Source of the DNA: Ferroplasma sp.
GTDB taxonomy: Archaea > Thermoplasmatota > Thermoplasmata > Thermoplasmatales > Thermoplasmataceae
DNA: 64,000 nt
NCBI RefSeq assembly: GCF_031200575.1
Contig: NZ_CP133597.1
Location: 1,116,001 to 1,180,000 of the forward strand
Direction of reading: 5' to 3'
Under the pieces are notes generated by a model, which did no database searches, had not been told where the DNA came from, and was given only the letters and a program-made list of their open reading frames with translations. Position 1 is the stretch's first letter, and every line of letters begins with the position of its first letter. Of this stretch, positions 54,061 through 63,025 are shown piece by piece. The translations under genes were made by a program, and so were the position numbers.

Positions 54061-55435
54061 TTATGATCTGGCAATAATAGGCTGGGGGGCTGCAGGTTTC
54101 GCAGCAGCCATAAAGGCCAGCGAGCTAACCTCCGGGCAGATGCATATAGCACTCATAGGCAAAGGGCCGTTGGGCGGTACATGCGTAAATGTTGGCTGCG
54201 TACCATCCAAATTAATGATAGAGGCCTCAAAAACATACTATGAGGCTAACCATAAAAAATATGATGGGATCAGTGGGGGTGCATCCCTGGATTTCGGCAA
54301 ATTCATGGAATACCTAAATAAGTTTGTTGAACAGGAAAGAAAGGGAAAATATATAGATGTAATCGAGAATTTCAAAAACGTTGAACTCATAGAGGGAGAG
54401 GCAAAATTTACCAGCGAGGATACAGTGGACGTTAACGGAAAAAGCATAAAGGCAACAAACTTTCTCGTGGCAACAGGATCTAGGACCTTTGTTCCTGAAA
54501 TATCCGGCCTGGAGGATTATTACACAAGCGATAATATATGGAATGCAAGGGAACTTCCAAAAAAGATAGCAATACTGGGTTCCGGAGAGGTGGCAATGGA
54601 ATTTGCATATGCACTCTCTAATTTCGGTTCTGAGGTTCATGTATTCAACAGGCATAACAGGGTTCTCAAGGGCTTTGATGATGATATAACCGGGGAATTA
54701 ATGAAGGCAATGAAGGAAAATGGCGTTTCATTTCATCTTGGAGTTAACTATCATGAGATAAAAACTGTAGACGGAAAGAAGGATATACTTACATGGACTG
54801 GAGCGTTTACTGGCTTTGATGCTATCTTAATATCCACAGGAAGAATGCCTAACATTGCATCGTTAAATCTACATGCAGCTGGAATATCAACAGAAAACGG
54901 AATTATCACAGATAAGCATCTCAGAACAACAAATAAAAGGGTATATGCCGCAGGAGACTGTGTCAGGCAGTCACTTCAGCTTGAAACGCTGGCTGGAAAA
55001 GAGGGAGTAATTGCTGTTGAGAATATCCTTGGCGGTGAAAAAACAATAAACCTCAATGAGGTGCCGTGGGTTGTATTTACAGAGCCAAATGTAGCATCTG
55101 TCGGCAAGACTGAAAAGGAATTGATCACGGCTAAAAAGACTTTTAGTGTAAGAATAATAAATATCAGCAATGTTGTCAAGGCAAATATACTCCATTCCAA
55201 CAATGGGGTTGCAAAGATACTTGCAGGCCAAGATGGAAAGATTCTCGGCGTACAGGTAATAGCCCCGAATGCAGCAGAATTTATAACAGAGGCTGTCCAG
55301 CTTGTGAAACACGGGCTTACATATGAGGATCTGATCGACACAGTACATGTCTTCCCAACAGTGGCAGAATCCATAAAGATTGCCGGGCAGGCATTTATTC
55401 GAGATGTTTCCAAAATGAGCTGCTGTATGGATTAA
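54053..55435 (+). CDS. merA: Mercuric reductase
   Basis: From the ATG at 54053 the product is 460 residues, a pyridine nucleotide-disulfide oxidoreductase. LAIIGWGAAGFAAA is the FAD loop, GGTCVNVGCVPSKL the redox-active cysteine pair, and the C-terminal cysteine pair in KMSCCMD is the mark of MerA. Lipoamide dehydrogenases lack the latter. It lacks the N-terminal HMA domain, which is supplied by the gene before it. It reduces Hg(II) to volatile Hg(0) with NADPH. A start three codons earlier (GTG 54044) is less likely. Confidence 0.93.
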   Translation: MTDYDLAIIGWGAAGFAAAIKASELTSGQMHIALIGKGPLGGTCVNVGCVPSKLMIEASKTYYEANHKKYDGISGGASLDFGKFMEYLNKFVEQERKGKYIDVIENFKNVELIEGEAKFTSEDTVDVNGKSIKATNFLVATGSRTFVPEISGLEDYYTSDNIWNARELPKKIAILGSGEVAMEFAYALSNFGSEVHVFNRHNRVLKGFDDDITGELMKAMKENGVSFHLGVNYHEIKTVDGKKDILTWTGAFTGFDAILISTGRMPNIASLNLHAAGISTENGIITDKHLRTTNKRVYAAGDCVRQSLQLETLAGKEGVIAVENILGGEKTINLNEVPWVVFTEPNVASVGKTEKELITAKKTFSVRIINISNVVKANILHSNNGVAKILAGQDGKILGVQVIAPNAAEFITEAVQLVKHGLTYEDLIDTVHVFPTVAESIKIAGQAFIRDVSKMSCCMD

Positions 55436-55554
55436 TCATGATTTAAATTTTTATTTTTATATTAAGCTCATTTAAATTATTATTCAGGTGGATTTTAATA
55501 TTTAGTATTATAGCATCATTATATAGAAATGGTTTTTAATTTTTAGAAACCCAG

Positions 55555-56688
55555 CTAATGATTATTTTCATAAAATTTTATAGCCTTAATAAAGTCATTA
55601 TAGGTTCTGCCAAGGTCATAGTTGCCCGCACTTCTTATTGCGTGTTCCATTATTGACCTTCTTAAATTACTTTCATTATACAATTTTTTAAATGCCGTAA
55701 AGATAGATTCAGGATCCTTTACAGGCACCAGCATACCATTCACTTCATTACTTATCACCTGCTGTGGACCACCAGAGGCAGTGGAGATACAGGCACAGCC
55801 TCCTGCCATAGCTTCCAGGAGAGGTTCCGGGATGCCCTCTGTTATAGATGGGAGAATAAAGTAAGTGGAATTACAGAAATATTCTATTAACATCTTATCA
55901 GGCATGATGTGCTTAAAATCGATGAAATTTGGGACTTTACCATCAAAATCTCCATACCCCACTATTTCAACCTGTGGAAACTGCTCATGTATCATATTCA
56001 ATGCAGGAATGGCATATTCTATACCCTTTAGTGGATTTTTTCTCAATGGTATAAGCAATATATCCTCTTTTTTGCTGTTTACACTGCCTTTACACAGAAA
56101 TTCTTTTATGTCTATGCCCTCAGTTATTACAGGATAATCCTTACCAATTTTTGAAGCCAGATCCCTGTTAGCCAGGATCAAATTGGACATCTTATATGCC
56201 TGCTGAAGCAGCGGTACATTTTCCATGTTGCTGTGCCTAATATCCTCAGTATAGTCGTGGTAAAGGATAAAGTATATAATTTCCCTTGAATATTTTTGTG
56301 CTGCCAGAAGTACAGCCCACCAGTAGCTGGTTACTATATGCTTGGGCTTCAATAAGGGCAAATCTGTCCCAGAGGCGTATAACTTTACCCTATCACTAAG
56401 ATTTTTGCCCTTCGACTTTTTAAAAAAATATAGAGGTATTTTTGATACAAATCTAGTATATGTTATTCTGGAAACTAATAATTTTATCCTAAAATTTAAA
56501 CTGTTTTTTTCTATATTATACTTAGCCGCTACAGAATTGTATGATATATAGAGTATACCAACCGTTTTATTGTCTTCAGCCAATCTGTTTGCAATTGAGT
56601 AGATCTGCTTATTTACTGCTCCCGGACTGTTCCTAATAGGTATACCCCATACCAGAAACAGATAGTCCAGATCACCATCTTCTACCAT
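55555..56688 (-). CDS. Glycosyltransferase, GT4-type
   Basis: The 377-residue GT-B protein has LIPLRKNPLKGIEYAIPALN, VEIVGYGDF and SITEGIPEPLLEAMAGGCACIST, which includes the E-x7-E motif of the retaining GT4 family. It faces the opposite way to the next gene, sharing a 150-base divergent promoter. It opens the surface-glycan locus. The sugar is unknown. Confidence 0.85.
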   Translation of the reverse strand: MVEDGDLDYLFLVWGIPIRNSPGAVNKQIYSIANRLAEDNKTVGILYISYNSVAAKYNIEKNSLNFRIKLLVSRITYTRFVSKIPLYFFKKSKGKNLSDRVKLYASGTDLPLLKPKHIVTSYWWAVLLAAQKYSREIIYFILYHDYTEDIRHSNMENVPLLQQAYKMSNLILANRDLASKIGKDYPVITEGIDIKEFLCKGSVNSKKEDILLIPLRKNPLKGIEYAIPALNMIHEQFPQVEIVGYGDFDGKVPNFIDFKHIMPDKMLIEYFCNSTYFILPSITEGIPEPLLEAMAGGCACISTASGGPQQVISNEVNGMLVPVKDPESIFTAFKKLYNESNLRRSIMEHAIRSAGNYDLGRTYNDFIKAIKFYENNH

Positions 56689-56840
56689 TATTGTGAATTC
56701 ATAGGATATATTAAAATAGTGAGCTATCTCGTGCTAATGCAATGTGGTTTCCTGATTTATTGATTGATAATTGCATGATTACTTCTGCTGAAAATTATGG
56801 CAATCGAATATGTTTTAATACAGTTCTTGAATCACCGAAC

Positions 56841-57620
56841 ATGAAGTATTCCATCTGCGTAACAGTTTATAACTCAGAGGAGATAGTAAAGGATTTTTTG
56901 AGGCCTTTAATCGACACTGATTGTGAAATTGTTATCGTGGATGGCGAATCCTCAGATAAAACTGCGGTCATTCTCTCAGATTATGGTGATAGAATAAATC
57001 TTATAAAAAGAAAATGTTCACGGGGCCTGGGAAGAAAAATTGCAATTGATAATTCACATGGGGAATACATTATCATGACGGATTTCGATATTCAACTTCT
57101 TGACATAAAGAGAATAATGGAGGCTTATGAATCTTATAATAGTAATGATAAGATCCTGGCATTTCATCTCCTGGGCAATGAATGCACTCCAAACGTGTTT
57201 GTGGGTAGCAGGAGGATTTTTGACTATTACGATGCGTGGCAGGATGTAAATTGCATGGACGACATTTACTTTGAAAAAGTGTGCAACCATTTCAATGCCA
57301 TTAAAAAGATAGATTTTGAATGCGAATATAAATGCCTTAAAATCAGAAATCTCACTGCAGGTAGTGAGAGTAGGTACGAAACTGATCTGGCACGAAAATT
57401 AATACGCAGAGTAAGGTGTACATCTGATGTCATATTCGTTTCTGGGTTCACCTATGGAAAACTATTAAAATTTTATAAATTAAAAAGATTTACAGGAAAA
57501 GTTTATGGGCTATTTTTATACATAGTAGCCCGCATCCTATCAAAATTTATCAAGACGCCTTCAGTAACAGATAAAATAAGGGAAGTAGAAACAAGAAGTA
57601 ACGGAGAAAACATTAGATAA
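56841..57620 (+). CDS. GT2-family glycosyltransferase
   Basis: The start at 56841 gives MKYSICVTVYNSEEIVKDFL, the usual GT2 beginning. A TATA-like TTTTAATA lies about 25 bases upstream. The longer frame from 56742 would place 33 odd residues ahead of the fold. CEIVIVDGESSDKTAVIL and the DxD-type YIIMTDFDIQ follow, so the nucleotide-sugar site is present. The product is 259 residues. A C-terminal basic hydrophobic segment (GLFLYIVARILSKFI) may bind the membrane. It may glycosylate a lipid carrier. Confidence 0.8.
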   Translation: MKYSICVTVYNSEEIVKDFLRPLIDTDCEIVIVDGESSDKTAVILSDYGDRINLIKRKCSRGLGRKIAIDNSHGEYIIMTDFDIQLLDIKRIMEAYESYNSNDKILAFHLLGNECTPNVFVGSRRIFDYYDAWQDVNCMDDIYFEKVCNHFNAIKKIDFECEYKCLKIRNLTAGSESRYETDLARKLIRRVRCTSDVIFVSGFTYGKLLKFYKLKRFTGKVYGLFLYIVARILSKFIKTPSVTDKIREVETRSNGENIR

Positions 57621-57654
57621 AGATTATATTAGAATTTTACTTTACCAGAATATA

Positions 57655-59277
57655 ATGAATGTCAGAGACAAACTGAAATGTTCTATACATAATTTGATAG
57701 ATGATAAGTTTAGCTTTTCAGTTTTCATAATATCAATAATATTTTCAACTTTATTTACATTATACTCAGTTCTACGGTTTAATTTAATGGATATGTCTGC
57801 GTGGGACCTTGGGGTATATACGCAGGTACTTCACTCCGGCATACATGGTCATTTATTTTATACTGCACTATTACCCGGGAGCTACCTTTCAGAGCACTTT
57901 TCACCAATTTTATTTCTGCTGGTGATCCCATATTATATATATCCACATGCGTATACACTTTTTATTATACAGGGATTTGCCATAGGTCTTTCTGCCTATG
58001 TTCTCTACAGGCTCTCCCTGGAAATATTAAATAAGTTAAAGAACAACAAAAATACCAAAATCCCGGATAACAGAATCATATCCTTTATACTGGCTCTTGC
58101 ATTCCTTTTATCCCCACTCACAGAAAGTCCAGTTTTTTTTGATTTTCATTTAATGATTTTCCTCCCATTATTCTTTTTCCTTGCCTTATATTTCTTCATA
58201 AGGAAAAATATAATGCTCAATATACTGTTTACCGGGCTTATAGTTTCTTTGCATTCCGCATTTGTATTTATTGCTATTATGCTTGTAATATTCGAGCTGT
58301 TCATAGATAAAACATTATATTTAAATATGAGCAGGAGAAAAATTACATCTATAGGTTATCTTACGATCTCTATTGTTCTGCTTGGATCCTATTTTATACT
58401 TGCTGGCGTCATTAAAACCCATATTGCCGGGGTATCAGTTGCGGTGGTTCCCACAATTCACGTCAGTGGTTCAGCCTCACCATTATCACTTTTAGTGGAT
58501 ATTTTTACCAACCCATTATATGTTGCAAAACTTCTCACTGCTAATTATTATTTAAAGCTGATAATACTATTTTACGGACTGGCAGGTTCTGCCTTCCTCT
58601 TCCTGAGGTACCCTAAATCCATCTTTCTGTTTGTTCCGTATATCCTTTATGCCATGTTCTCTGTTTACCAGCCATACTATACAATCGGTTACCAGTACAC
58701 AATGATGTTTATCCCCATGGCTGCAGTAAGTGCGATAATTGGAATATATATAATGATGAAAAAATCTGATACGCATCCATCCTATAGAAAACAGGTGACT
58801 GTTGCACTGGTTGTTATAATGATTATATCTATAACAGGGTTTTCCATTGCAACCCCGCTGGTTTCAGGGACTCCATTCTCACCCAGTTTGTATGATATGT
58901 CAAATGCCATGGAAAATAAATCATATATGCATAGAATTGATTTTGAGCATGAAGTTGCCAAGTCCATAAATAAAAATGCAAGAATAGTCACAGAAAATGC
59001 AATTTTCCCGTTGTTTGGAAATGATCCTAATGCAACAGCCTTTCCATACACCTCAGATATTGTGGTAAACGGGTCTTACTACCAGTATCTGGTTAATGAA
59101 CCATCCAGCCTATGGGCAAGAGATACCGCCAATATAGATAGTTTACAGATATCACTCAATCAGCTGCAATCGAACTATGAGAATTCTGGCCAGTATGGAA
59201 TATATGCCCAGGGATACGGAATTATTGTCCTGGAGAAGGGTTACACAGGCAAACCGGTCTTTACCGGGCCCGCCTGA
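57655..59277 (+). CDS. DUF2079 multi-pass membrane protein
   Basis: The 540-residue protein has about ten helices. SAWDLGVYTQVLHSGIHGHLF and YLSEHFSPILFLLVIPYY after the first helix are the DUF2079 signature, a fold related to GT-C glycosyltransferases with a DxG-type acid in WDLG. The C-terminal soluble part reads NARIVTENAIFPLF. In a locus rich in glycosyltransferases it is likely to move or add a lipid-linked sugar outside the membrane; this is inferred. Confidence 0.8.
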   Translation: MNVRDKLKCSIHNLIDDKFSFSVFIISIIFSTLFTLYSVLRFNLMDMSAWDLGVYTQVLHSGIHGHLFYTALLPGSYLSEHFSPILFLLVIPYYIYPHAYTLFIIQGFAIGLSAYVLYRLSLEILNKLKNNKNTKIPDNRIISFILALAFLLSPLTESPVFFDFHLMIFLPLFFFLALYFFIRKNIMLNILFTGLIVSLHSAFVFIAIMLVIFELFIDKTLYLNMSRRKITSIGYLTISIVLLGSYFILAGVIKTHIAGVSVAVVPTIHVSGSASPLSLLVDIFTNPLYVAKLLTANYYLKLIILFYGLAGSAFLFLRYPKSIFLFVPYILYAMFSVYQPYYTIGYQYTMMFIPMAAVSAIIGIYIMMKKSDTHPSYRKQVTVALVVIMIISITGFSIATPLVSGTPFSPSLYDMSNAMENKSYMHRIDFEHEVAKSINKNARIVTENAIFPLFGNDPNATAFPYTSDIVVNGSYYQYLVNEPSSLWARDTANIDSLQISLNQLQSNYENSGQYGIYAQGYGIIVLEKGYTGKPVFTGPA

Positions 59278-60334
59278 GCATTTTATTATTTTCCATTATT
59301 TGATTTATGATATTCTCTATTCCGTTACTGAATGAATGGTTTAATGAATAATTATATGATTTTTCAGCCAGTGCGTTAAAGGTCTGGTTATAATTTCTAC
59401 AGGCTTCAATGCATTTATCTTTCAGCTCCTGAACATTGCTTTTTTCCACCTGGATAAAATAATCCTTAACATCTGAATAGGTTTCAAGATTATATGCTAT
59501 TACCACGACCCCATAGGACCATGCCTCATAGAAGGTAATTGGAATTCCATCTTCCACTGAAGGAAGAATGTATATTTTAGATCTGGAATAGAGTTTATAC
59601 TTATCCGCGTCATTTACGTTAGGGTATATCTCTACATTTTTCATATTATTATTTTTTATAAAATTCTCTATGTAATCCATTACAGCGGGAGATGAGTACC
59701 CGGCTATACCAATTTTTACTTTGTTATATTTTCTCTGGATTTGATTTGCAGCATCTAGAAAATCATATATGCCCTTGTTTTTGGTCATGGATGTGAGATA
59801 GAGTAAATCTATGTCTCTTTTATAATTTTTTAACTCTCCCAGGGGAATTATGCTTTCTTCTTTTATTCCCGGGCTCTCAACTATTACCCTTTGTTTAGGA
59901 TTTAAACCCAATATGTAGTTTCTCATGTACGAATTTTCGGTGTAAATACCTGAATAAACAATAGCCATGAACCATAGCCCAATCTTGTAATCTATGTAAT
60001 GAACAAGGGAATTTATAAACCCTTTACCATATACAGGGGCTGAGGGTATGTGGTATGCCGGACCGTAAATTGTCAGAACCCTGTAAAAGATTTTTAATAA
60101 TAAGGCAAGAAATACCTCAGTAAAATATTCATTTTCTAAAATAAGTGTTGATACATTTTTATTGCTTTTATTATTCCTTAAAAAGGAAACTAATTTCTTT
60201 ACGGTCCTGATATATGATTTTTCATAAATTATGTATTTTTCCCTTTCCGGCCACTGGCTATATATGGACATGAATATAGCAGGACCTCCTCGCATCTCTG
60301 TCCTCCCATGCCCCAGAAACAGGGTTAAAGTCAT
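59261..60334 (-). CDS. Glycosyltransferase, GT4-like
   Basis: The 357-residue GT-B protein has LTSMTKNKGIYDFLDAANQI, IGIAGYSS and IYILPSVEDGIPITFYEAWSYGVVVIAY, with E-x7-E retained. It overlaps the DUF2079 gene end to end by 17 bases on the opposite strand. Confidence 0.83.
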   Translation of the reverse strand: MTLTLFLGHGRTEMRGGPAIFMSIYSQWPEREKYIIYEKSYIRTVKKLVSFLRNNKSNKNVSTLILENEYFTEVFLALLLKIFYRVLTIYGPAYHIPSAPVYGKGFINSLVHYIDYKIGLWFMAIVYSGIYTENSYMRNYILGLNPKQRVIVESPGIKEESIIPLGELKNYKRDIDLLYLTSMTKNKGIYDFLDAANQIQRKYNKVKIGIAGYSSPAVMDYIENFIKNNNMKNVEIYPNVNDADKYKLYSRSKIYILPSVEDGIPITFYEAWSYGVVVIAYNLETYSDVKDYFIQVEKSNVQELKDKCIEACRNYNQTFNALAEKSYNYSLNHSFSNGIENIINQIMENNKMLRRAR

Positions 60335-60504
60335 TGGTGTTTATTTTTCATTGGTATAAATAGTTCATTATCCGGATTATGGAATATGTTCTTTATATTC
60401 CCAACTGATTATTAGAGTTAAAAACGAATCAAAGGTCGGCTTCCAATCCAGCTTACCCCGGCTATCTATCATTAAAGATTTGTACCCCTGCAGAGACTGT
60501 GAAT

Positions 60505-60534
60505 ATTTATATATCTACCTAAAATCATCATCTA
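60505..60534 (+). promoter_or_regulatory. TATA box of a leaderless TTG-start gene
   Basis: ATTTATATAT at 60505-60514 lies 25 bases ahead of TTG at 60535. No ribosome site is seen, so the transcript should begin at the start codon. Confidence 0.55.
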
Positions 60535-61788
60535 TTGAAACTGGCAATATTTGCAAACGGCATAATATCCACCAAAATTGGTGGGGCACAGAAACATATG
60601 AGGGAAGTAATTCAATTCCTGCCAGAATTTTATGAAGTTTACTTCTTTCCTGAACCACAAATGTTTGGCAACAGCGATATTATTGATTTCCAGTTCATTG
60701 AGTTTCTTAGGAGAAAAGAAGTGAAAATTAGTAAATACTTTCTGGATAATTATGACTCAAAACCTGTTATAGAGGATATAATCAAAAATTATAGTAATGA
60801 GATGAGGGGATGTAATATTATATACGACATGGATTTTCAGTACTTTCTTGATAATATTAAATTCGGCGGAGAGATCTCGTTGAGATTGAGCAATTTGAAC
60901 AATATTAAGCTCGCCGTATGCATCCAGGACATAGGTGATATAAACTCTTATTTTATTAGGACCTTTCTAAATATTATAAAATTTTCACGTATGTCCAGTA
61001 GAATAATATGGTTTATTGCAGCTGCTGGATTTTACAATTTAATTAACAGAAAAATTACAGTAAGAAGATTGATATCGTCAAAACACCTTTCATTAATTAC
61101 AATGATAAATACAGAGTATGAAAAGAACGTAACAATTAATTTCAAAAATATTTATTTATTGAGTCCATCCAACGCCATTGATGACAAAATCATAAATTAT
61201 AAAGGAAATGAAAAGGGCAATCAGATTATATTCTATGCGAGGCTTATTTATCAGAAAGGGTTGTTTGATGTACTTTACATTCATAAAAAGATAACTGAAT
61301 CCTACAATATTAAACTTAAGATATCCGGAAAATTTCAGCGGGATTTTGAAAAAATGGAATTTTACAGGATCATTAAAAAACTGAATCTTGAAGATAAGGT
61401 GGAATATCTGGGAGTTTTAGGAGATGATGACCTATATAATGAACTTGCCAGATCAAAATTAATGCTTTATCCCAGCCACAGTGATTCTTTTTCTATTTCT
61501 ATCCTCCAGGCTTTATTTTTACATGTACCGGTTGTTGCCTATGATATTCCGGGGTTATCACTTTATAAGGACTTTAAGGCAGTTGCCCTTGTAAGGGAAT
61601 TTGACATAAATTCCATGGCTATTATGGCAGAGAAATTTTTACGTACTGATAATGAGTTGTTTAACGATCCTAATTTGACAGACTTTATATCAGAGCATAC
61701 ATCATGGAAATATGTAGCGGATTCCCATATTTCAGCAATTGATAGTATTATGGGAGCAAGATACGATTCAAACATGAATAAGATTTAA
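60535..61788 (+). CDS. Glycosyltransferase, GT4-type, TTG start
   Basis: The 417-residue protein begins with TTG and MKLAIFANGIISTKIGGAQKHM, where IGGAQKHM is the usual GT4 N-terminal loop. No ATG occurs at a suitable point. IIFYARLIYQKGLFDVL, LKISGKFQRDF and YPSHSDSFSISILQALFL make up the C-domain. The distance from a TATA box supports the TTG. The gene reads together with the next one (26 bases apart). Confidence 0.83.
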   Translation: MKLAIFANGIISTKIGGAQKHMREVIQFLPEFYEVYFFPEPQMFGNSDIIDFQFIEFLRRKEVKISKYFLDNYDSKPVIEDIIKNYSNEMRGCNIIYDMDFQYFLDNIKFGGEISLRLSNLNNIKLAVCIQDIGDINSYFIRTFLNIIKFSRMSSRIIWFIAAAGFYNLINRKITVRRLISSKHLSLITMINTEYEKNVTINFKNIYLLSPSNAIDDKIINYKGNEKGNQIIFYARLIYQKGLFDVLYIHKKITESYNIKLKISGKFQRDFEKMEFYRIIKKLNLEDKVEYLGVLGDDDLYNELARSKLMLYPSHSDSFSISILQALFLHVPVVAYDIPGLSLYKDFKAVALVREFDINSMAIMAEKFLRTDNELFNDPNLTDFISEHTSWKYVADSHISAIDSIMGARYDSNMNKI

Positions 61789-61814
61789 TATTGCTATAAT
61801 ATAACAATAAAATT

Positions 61815-62969
61815 ATGCAAAAATTCCTGCTTTACCTCCCGTACTCGGATTTTATCGACTACTATGAACATAAGGCCCTTGGAGCCATACCCATAGGATT
61901 TGTGCAGGCCGGATTTGATGTATCATTAATAGTAGGAGTAATGAGAAGTGCAAATTACCGTAAAAATAAAATAAGAATCTATGAAACTGGTAATCTGGAT
62001 GACCGGTATGTTAAAACAGATGCATCATCTGGCATGGCAATAAAACCCAGATTGCTTAATTTTTTTAATATCAGTGAGTATAAAAGGGTTTTAAAAATCC
62101 TAAAAAAGGAAAATCCGGGCATTTTAATGGCATATAATAACTCAACGTTAACATGGTTAATTATGTGGCGGTATAAAATTTACTGCAGAACAAGAAAGGT
62201 AAAGACAAGATTAATATTGAAACTGGACAATGACGGTTCAGATCTTATAGGCATGAATGGGATAAGAAAAATAGCTATAAGATCATATTATAGGGTATTA
62301 TCACATATATTTAACGATATAATTACAGAAACATCATGCGGATATGAAGTTTTCCATAATTTGCCTGGAGTTAAAAAAAAATTAAGGGTTGTACCAAATA
62401 CGGTTTTTGATGATTTCCTAAAACACAATAATAAGGAGAGGGATAAAACTATTATCGCAGTATCCAGGATTACACCAGTAAAGGGTTTAGACATTCTGAT
62501 AAAATCATTTAAGTTGATTGCAGAAAGGTATCCCGATTGGAATCTAAAAATTATAGGAGCTGTTGGTGATGTGGAATACTTTTCGTCACTTAAGGAAACA
62601 TCAGGACCATCCTTTCTTGGTAAAAGAATAGTGTTCACAGGAGAGAAAACCAGGGAAGAATTAATAGATATATATGGCAAGGCTTCAATTTACTGCCTGT
62701 TTTCTGAACATGAAAGCTTTGCAATAAGCAGACTGGAAGCCATAGCCATGGGACTTTATGTTATAACCACGCCTGCAGGGTGTGCGAATGACCTTATAAA
62801 ATATGGGGTACATATAATAGAAGATAATACTCCAGAATGCGGATCCAAATACATAGAAGAGGGAATAAAAGCAATAGAATCCGGCTTTTTTAAGGAGAAT
62901 ATCATAAAAATACCATCCTACAAGGACATAGCAGGGGAAATAGCCGATAATACAGTTAGGGTTGGATGA
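61815..62969 (+). CDS. Glycosyltransferase, GT4-type
   Basis: The 384-residue GT-B protein has AVSRITPVKGLDILIKSFKL, LKIIGAVGDVEYF and CLFSEHESFAISRLEAIAMGLYVITT, including E-x7-E. It lies between a similar gene and GDP-mannose dehydratase on the same strand, as in sugar-chain assembly operons. The acceptor is unknown. Confidence 0.84.
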   Translation: MQKFLLYLPYSDFIDYYEHKALGAIPIGFVQAGFDVSLIVGVMRSANYRKNKIRIYETGNLDDRYVKTDASSGMAIKPRLLNFFNISEYKRVLKILKKENPGILMAYNNSTLTWLIMWRYKIYCRTRKVKTRLILKLDNDGSDLIGMNGIRKIAIRSYYRVLSHIFNDIITETSCGYEVFHNLPGVKKKLRVVPNTVFDDFLKHNNKERDKTIIAVSRITPVKGLDILIKSFKLIAERYPDWNLKIIGAVGDVEYFSSLKETSGPSFLGKRIVFTGEKTREELIDIYGKASIYCLFSEHESFAISRLEAIAMGLYVITTPAGCANDLIKYGVHIIEDNTPECGSKYIEEGIKAIESGFFKENIIKIPSYKDIAGEIADNTVRVG

Positions 62970-63025
62970 TTTAAACTGGTGTATAATAAACAATATTTTT
63001 AATATTTGTAACTAATCCCTGATAT

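Noticed and set aside
54053-55435. Dihydrolipoamide dehydrogenase (E3) for the E1/lipoyl pair
   Set aside because: The C-terminal cysteine pair and the overlapping HMA gene identify mercuric reductase, and the locus is 31 kb away.
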